Positions 60,488 to 64,000 of a DNA stretch of 64,000 bases are shown here, one piece after another. Both the position numbers and the translations under genes were made by a program. The first letter of the stretch is position 1. Every line of letters starts with the position of its first letter. Origin of the DNA: Lachnospiraceae bacterium (GTDB lineage: Bacteria; Bacillota; Clostridia; Lachnospirales; Lachnospiraceae); the NCBI GenBank assembly GCA_014804755.1, contig JAAUZE010000015.1:1-64000 (forward strand), given 5' to 3'. The notes beneath the pieces are model-generated. The model was not told where the DNA came from and made no database searches. It saw nothing but the letters and a program-made list of their open reading frames with translations.

Positions 60488-61621
60488 CTATTCCTCCCAT
60501 ATCTGCTGAATCAAGTGTTCTGTCCATGCCGCCTGCTCTGCGCTCATCGGCTGATTGTTCTGCTGTGTGTAGAATTCTTCAAACAGGGCAAGAGGCGTTT
60601 TTTGCGTCACATCCGCCGTACCCGTGATCTGTTCCCCGCTCCTCGTCCGCCTGTTATCATAATCAAGCTTCATCAAACGATGGTAGATGGAGCGCAGCCT
60701 GCCGACCGCCTCCGGGATATCCTCCTCGTCCGTCAGCGTAATATGCAGATAATCCTCCTGATACGTTGTATGCTCGTAAAAGCTCTTTTTCGTCAGTTCC
60801 TCATACGTTCCCCGGATTTCCTTCATGTCATGCTTCGGGGTAAGCGGCACTGTGCGTACTGAAAGCGTTCCTTTTTCTAAAAGCGTGACTACAGAGACGG
60901 ATTTTTGATCGCCCGCCTCGGAAAAAGAATACTTTAACGGTGTTCCGCAATAACGGATCCGCTCTCCCCCGCAGTTCTGCGGTGCATGCAGATGCCCGAG
61001 CGCCACATAATCAAAGCCGTCAAACACCGACGCATCCACATTGTCGCTGCCGCCGACCGAGATTTCCTCCGACTCCGAACGGCTCGCTCCCGTGACAAAC
61101 TGATGCGTGACTAACACGTTGCGATCTGTTCGGTCAATCTCCATCTGACTGACCGCGGTGCGCAACGCATCCGTATAGCTTTCGATTGTTTCCTCCGGAA
61201 AAATACTGCGCACATGCGCCGGCTTTACAAAAGGAAGCAGATAGATATGTACGCTGCCGTATTCATCGTCAAGCGTGACCGGCTCCGCTGCGCCATGATA
61301 GACCGGAGAAATGTGAATGCCGCTCTCCTTCATAAGCCTTCCGCCAAAGGCAAGCCGCTCGGCGGAATCATGGTTGCCGCTGATGACTAAAACGGTCAGT
61401 TCTCTTTTTGCCAGCTGCACTAAAAAATCATCGAACAGCCCGACCGCCTCCACGGGCGGCACGGACTTATCATATACGTCTCCTGCGATGAGTACCGCGT
61501 CCGGCTTTTCCTCATCGATGACGGAGATGATCTTTTGTAATATATCGCTCTGCTCCTCCAGCATGGAAACCTCATGCACGCGTTTTCCCAAGTGAAGGTC
61601 CGAAAGGTGGATCATTTTCAT
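60488..61621 (-). CDS. sbcD: Exonuclease subunit SbcD
   Basis: The 377-residue nuclease has the metallophosphoesterase motifs HLSDLHLGK (residues 4-12), AGDVYDKS, SGNHDSAERL and LGHLHAPQ in order. It gives the nuclease activity of the SbcCD complex. ATG 61621 has GGGGAGG 6 nt upstream; the longer frame to 61672 lacks a site. Confidence 0.95.
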   Translation of the reverse strand: MKMIHLSDLHLGKRVHEVSMLEEQSDILQKIISVIDEEKPDAVLIAGDVYDKSVPPVEAVGLFDDFLVQLAKRELTVLVISGNHDSAERLAFGGRLMKESGIHISPVYHGAAEPVTLDDEYGSVHIYLLPFVKPAHVRSIFPEETIESYTDALRTAVSQMEIDRTDRNVLVTHQFVTGASRSESEEISVGGSDNVDASVFDGFDYVALGHLHAPQNCGGERIRYCGTPLKYSFSEAGDQKSVSVVTLLEKGTLSVRTVPLTPKHDMKEIRGTYEELTKKSFYEHTTYQEDYLHITLTDEEDIPEAVGRLRSIYHRLMKLDYDNRRTRSGEQITGTADVTQKTPLALFEEFYTQQNNQPMSAEQAAWTEHLIQQIWEE

Positions 61622-61803
61622 GGTGATACCTCCCCTCTTATCATCGTGTATCTCTCCCTGTATCTCTTCCAAAAATTACGTTTTCAAAAAGGAATATCCT
61701 TCTTTTCGCTCTACATTTGCTTTTATTTTATCACAGGATCCCTGCAAATCCCATATTGAAATCGTTGAGTGTTAAATTATTTTAAGATGGAAGCAGGACA
61801 GAC

Positions 61804-61850
61804 TTGTTTTTCTTCTGACAAAGTTATATCATGAATCGTAGATTCATGAT
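61804..61850 (+). promoter_or_regulatory. Promoter and palindromic operator of the acetyltransferase gene
   Basis: TTGTTT (61804-61809), 17 bp and TATCAT (61827-61832) form the promoter. A perfect inverted repeat (61828-61837 and 61841-61850, 3-nt centre) covers the -10 box and start point. Confidence 0.5.
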
Positions 61851-61869
61851 TAAATAAGAGGGGTTATTT

Positions 61870-62394
61870 ATGAACACAACGATCCGAACCGCAACGCCGG
61901 AAGACGCTGCGCGCATTTTAGAAATTTACGCATACTATGTGGAACATACGGCGATTTCTTTTGAATACACCGTACCCACGCTGTCTGAATTTCAAAACCG
62001 CATAAAAAGGACACTGGAACGCTACCCCTATCTGGTCATTGAAACAGACGATGGAATTCAGGGCTATGCCTATGCCGGCAGCTTCATCGGACGCGCCGCA
62101 TATCAGCACTCCTGTGAAATGACGATTTATCTTGACCCTCATTCCCATAAGCAGGGGCTTGGACGAAAACTATACGAAGCGCTTGAAAACAGACTGAAAG
62201 AAATGGGATTTTTGAATCTTTATGCCTGCATCGGCTGGCCGGAAACGGAAGACGAATATCTGAACCGAAACAGCGCAGACTTTCATGCTCATTTAGGCTA
62301 CACAAAAGCAGGTACCTTCCACAAATGCGGCTACAAATTCGATCGCTGGTATGACATGATCTGGATGGAAAAACTAATCGGAGCGCACCAATGA
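61870..62394 (+). CDS. GNAT acetyltransferase, phosphinothricin acetyltransferase-like
   Basis: The 174-residue protein follows the Pat/YncA pattern: IRTATPEDAARILEIYAYYVEHTAISFEYTVP at the start, GYAYAGSFIGRAAYQHSCEMTIYL, QGLGRKLYEALENRL (acetyl-CoA loop) and GYKFDRWYDMIWMEK at the end. Relatives acetylate methionine analogues and similar amines. AGAGGGG precedes the ATG. A palindrome covering the promoter suggests a dedicated repressor, not visible here. Confidence 0.88.
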   Translation: MNTTIRTATPEDAARILEIYAYYVEHTAISFEYTVPTLSEFQNRIKRTLERYPYLVIETDDGIQGYAYAGSFIGRAAYQHSCEMTIYLDPHSHKQGLGRKLYEALENRLKEMGFLNLYACIGWPETEDEYLNRNSADFHAHLGYTKAGTFHKCGYKFDRWYDMIWMEKLIGAHQ

Positions 62395-62661
62395 CGATTG
62401 GATGCCCCCAGCCAATACACGAAACGGTTTTACAACGAATCCTTCCCCGCTGCGCAATAGGATTTCCGTTTCCCTATTAGAGGGATTGAGTTCCATAAGC
62501 TGCTCCCGCAAATGGTGCGAGGGGACATCGATCGCAGAATCACTCCACATACATACGGCATATGTTATCTCTGTGTCTCCGCTTTCCGCAAGCGTCCTGA
62601 TAAAAGCGGTTTCGTCCGCAGTACTGCCGGAGGTAACATTGTGATTGAAAAACCAATAGAT
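62374..62661 (-). pseudogene. Protein-like ORF with ATC in the start position
   Basis: A 95-codon minus-strand frame opens after AAGGAGG, but the codon at start distance is ATC (62661-62659). The first in-frame ATG comes 41 codons into it. The translation is protein-like (for example YAVCMWSDSAIDVPSHHLRE) while the plus-strand frame over it is Ser-rich and shadow-like. It may be a gene that lost its start codon, use a rare ATC start, or be a remnant. It overlaps the end of the acetyltransferase gene by 21 bp. The function is unknown. Confidence 0.45.
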
Positions 62662-62712
62662 GTTTCCTCCTTATAATAGTCACACCATAACTCTGCGTCT
62701 TACAAACCCTGA

Positions 62713-62970
62713 TTACTTTCTTAAAAAGTCACTGAACTCTTTTAATTCTTTTTTCTTGTCTTCCGACAGGCTGTTAAATTCCACATCCGTAATCGCACCC
62801 TCCAAAGTATATAAATGTACCAGACATACAGAAGGATACGCCTCTTTCAGTTTCATAAACGCCTGTTTTGCGCCTGACTCGATCAGTTTCTCAGCAGAAT
62901 CAATCCCGACCGAGGTCAGCTTCTTTTCCATTTCCTTACCGATATTTCTTAGAGATGTTAATTCCGACAT
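62713..62970 (-). CDS. TfoX C-terminal domain protein
   Basis: The 85-residue protein has LTSLRNIGKEMEKKLTSVGIDSAEKLIESGAKQAF, a helix-hairpin-helix-like pattern of the TfoX/Sxy C-terminal family. Stand-alone copies are common and of unknown role. ATG 62970 has GAGGAGGAG 3 nt upstream. It follows the methyltransferase gene by 16 bp. Confidence 0.85.
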   Translation of the reverse strand: MSELTSLRNIGKEMEKKLTSVGIDSAEKLIESGAKQAFMKLKEAYPSVCLVHLYTLEGAITDVEFNSLSEDKKKELKEFSDFLRK

Positions 62971-62986
62971 GTCTCCTCCTCGTTTT

Positions 62987-63466
62987 TCAATCATAAGCAG
63001 ATTCCTTTTTTATATGAACATCGGTAAATACTTTTTCTTCCGTTATTTGAAACAAACACTTCTTCCGTTCTAATATCGGGATCAGATCATGGGAAATGAC
63101 ATGCTTGTCCATCTTAACAGAACTAATGATATGTAGATTTCCTCCCACACGCAATACGCGGAGACATTCTTGGACTGCCTTTTCCAAAACTTCCCACAGG
63201 TGCCCGATCGCATTATATATGACCACGGTGTCGAAGGACTCGTCCTTATAGGACATCGCTGTCACATCCATTTCGCAATAAGTTAAGTTCTGACAATCCT
63301 TTACCTTAGGACTCAGCCGCCTGCTGTCTAAATCGATACTTTGAACGGTCTTAGCATACTTCGCAGCATGAATCGAAAATTCCGCACACCCGCATGCAGC
63401 CTCTAATATTTCTTTCTGCTCCAGTTCTCTCCGCAATCTTTGAACCGCTTCTTCCACCCTTGTCAT
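62987..63466 (-). CDS. Class I SAM-dependent methyltransferase, possibly frameshifted at its start
   Basis: The 159-residue frame holds SAM motif I (EILEAACGCAEFS, about residues 19-31), an acidic loop after SIDLD and FDTVVIYNAIGHLWEVLEKAV. GAGGAG precedes ATG 63466. The +1-shifted frame directly upstream (63542-63463) reads FDLETKVRKYYDIGQGEEIHD. Removing one A near 63461-63464 would join it to RVEEAVQRL of this frame. The gene may thus have lost about 25 N-terminal residues to a one-base insertion, or the sequence may hold an error. The substrate is unknown. Confidence 0.7.
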   Translation of the reverse strand: MTRVEEAVQRLRRELEQKEILEAACGCAEFSIHAAKYAKTVQSIDLDSRRLSPKVKDCQNLTYCEMDVTAMSYKDESFDTVVIYNAIGHLWEVLEKAVQECLRVLRVGGNLHIISSVKMDKHVISHDLIPILERKKCLFQITEEKVFTDVHIKKESAYD

Positions 63467-63514
63467 GAATCTCCTCGCCTTGCCCTATATCATAATATTT
63501 CCGCACTTTCGTTT

Positions 63515-64000
63515 CTAAGTCAAATGACGACTTTGAACCCACGACAGGTAATTGTGCTCATCATCCAATTCATAATCATAATCCAAAACCGGTTTGTGCG
63601 CATCGATCACACGAATCGCGTATTCCAAAACCTCTTCTTTGCTTTTTCCCGCCACATCGATCATCACTTCGTTTGGCAGAAGCTTCCTGCTTCGTATCAC
63701 GGCATTGCTCCGCTCAATTCCTTCCGGATAAAACAATCCGCCTTCATGGTCGCGGCGTTCTATCATCTGGCGTCGAATCTGCTCCGTGTCGCCGGACACT
63801 AATTTTAACGTAATAAATCGATAGCCTTTGAAAATAGCCGGGAGCTCTCTTGTTCTCACATCGTCAAAATCGAGTGCAACAATGTTTCTGCATCCTTTTT
63901 CATAAAAGAAACGAAGCTGCAGAAGTACGTTTTCCCAGCACATCTGCTCCTCATAGATTCCCTCATCCTCCACATCATTTGGAATCATAAATTCAGGGAC
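63515..64000 (-). CDS. Kinase-like P-loop protein, N-terminus outside the window
   Basis: The frame is open to the window edge, so ATG 63988 is probably internal. The visible part has VALDFDDVRTRELPAIF, FITLKLVSGDTEQIRRQMIERRDHEGG (lid-like Arg-rich helix) and MIDVAGKSKEEVLEYAI. It resembles the C-terminal half of shikimate-kinase-like or AAA-type P-loop enzymes. Walker A would lie outside. Its stop overlaps the possible true start of the methyltransferase gene. Confidence 0.6.
   Translation of the reverse strand, partial: VPEFMIPNDVEDEGIYEEQMCWENVLLQLRFFYEKGCRNIVALDFDDVRTRELPAIFKGYRFITLKLVSGDTEQIRRQMIERRDHEGGLFYPEGIERSNAVIRSRKLLPNEVMIDVAGKSKEEVLEYAIRVIDAHKPVLDYDYELDDEHNYLSWVQSRHLT

Noticed and set aside
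62402-62644. 80-codon plus-strand frame
   Set aside because: Ser-rich with no ribosome site. The minus strand over the same bases reads as more protein-like.

Overview
The window looks like a chromosomal segment of a Clostridia-class Bacillota, most likely a Lachnospiraceae relative. The evidence is moderate GC, AGGAGG-type ribosome binding sites before nearly every gene, consensus sigma-A promoters, a T-box leader, GatCAB together with GlnRS, a PPi-type phosphofructokinase, and several proteins of a kind I associate with that family. I identified it from the sequence alone and made no database comparison. About 50 protein genes, 5 tRNA genes and an unusually rich set of intergenic palindromes can be supported.

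Layout. 0-4.7 kb: end of a coiled-coil protein, a gene-free stretch with two perfect DnaA-box sequences, a TPR/XRE regulator of RRNPP type, a 39-bp palindrome, an ABC exporter and endonuclease IV. 4.8-9.2 kb (minus): a putative zinc peptidase, a MerR-like protein, a nuclease-helicase fusion and an HPr-like protein without the phospho-histidine. 9.3-13.9 kb: TetR and MocR regulators, two membrane or lipid-anchored proteins and a DUF2225 protein. 13.9-29.1 kb (minus): glnS, a DHH phosphoesterase, guaB, a small membrane protein, a PIN-type toxin-antitoxin pair, an ABC half-transporter, gatB-gatA-gatC and aspS. A T-box whose specifier reads as AAC (Asn) precedes aspS. A plus-strand membrane protein gene sits inside this stretch. 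29.2-32.9 kb (plus): a 235-bp palindrome, a CYTH protein, a flavoprotein and a sigma factor with its membrane partner. 32.9-41.6 kb (minus): malQ, glgP, a LacI-type regulator with matching operators, PPi-PFK, a lipoprotein, an XRE protein with helical repeats and tRNA-Leu. 41.8-55.2 kb (minus): MazG-like and GNAT proteins, then a 12-kb block of exporters and two-component systems. 55.3-56.7 kb (plus): tRNA Arg-His-Gln-Lys and cheC. 56.8-64 kb: a protein behind a possible sigma-28 promoter, sbcCD, an acetyltransferase, a damaged ORF, a TfoX-C protein, a possibly frameshifted methyltransferase and a kinase-like gene cut by the window edge.

How genes work together. The T-box, aspS and gatCAB read as one unit for making Asn-tRNA(Asn) by transamidation, while GlnRS charges tRNA(Gln) directly. 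glgP, malQ and the LacI regulator form a glycogen/maltodextrin module with operators placed in the promoters. The 42.9-55.2 kb block pairs an OmpR-type system with a MATE pump and an FtsX-type ABC exporter, followed by a LytTR/GHKL system with two overlapping ABC half-transporters. This suggests response to or export of peptides or antimicrobials.

The most unusual structure lies between genes. Two dispersed repeat families occur: hairpin arrays with a conserved box, and a 77-bp element whose end supplies a ribosome binding site in some copies.
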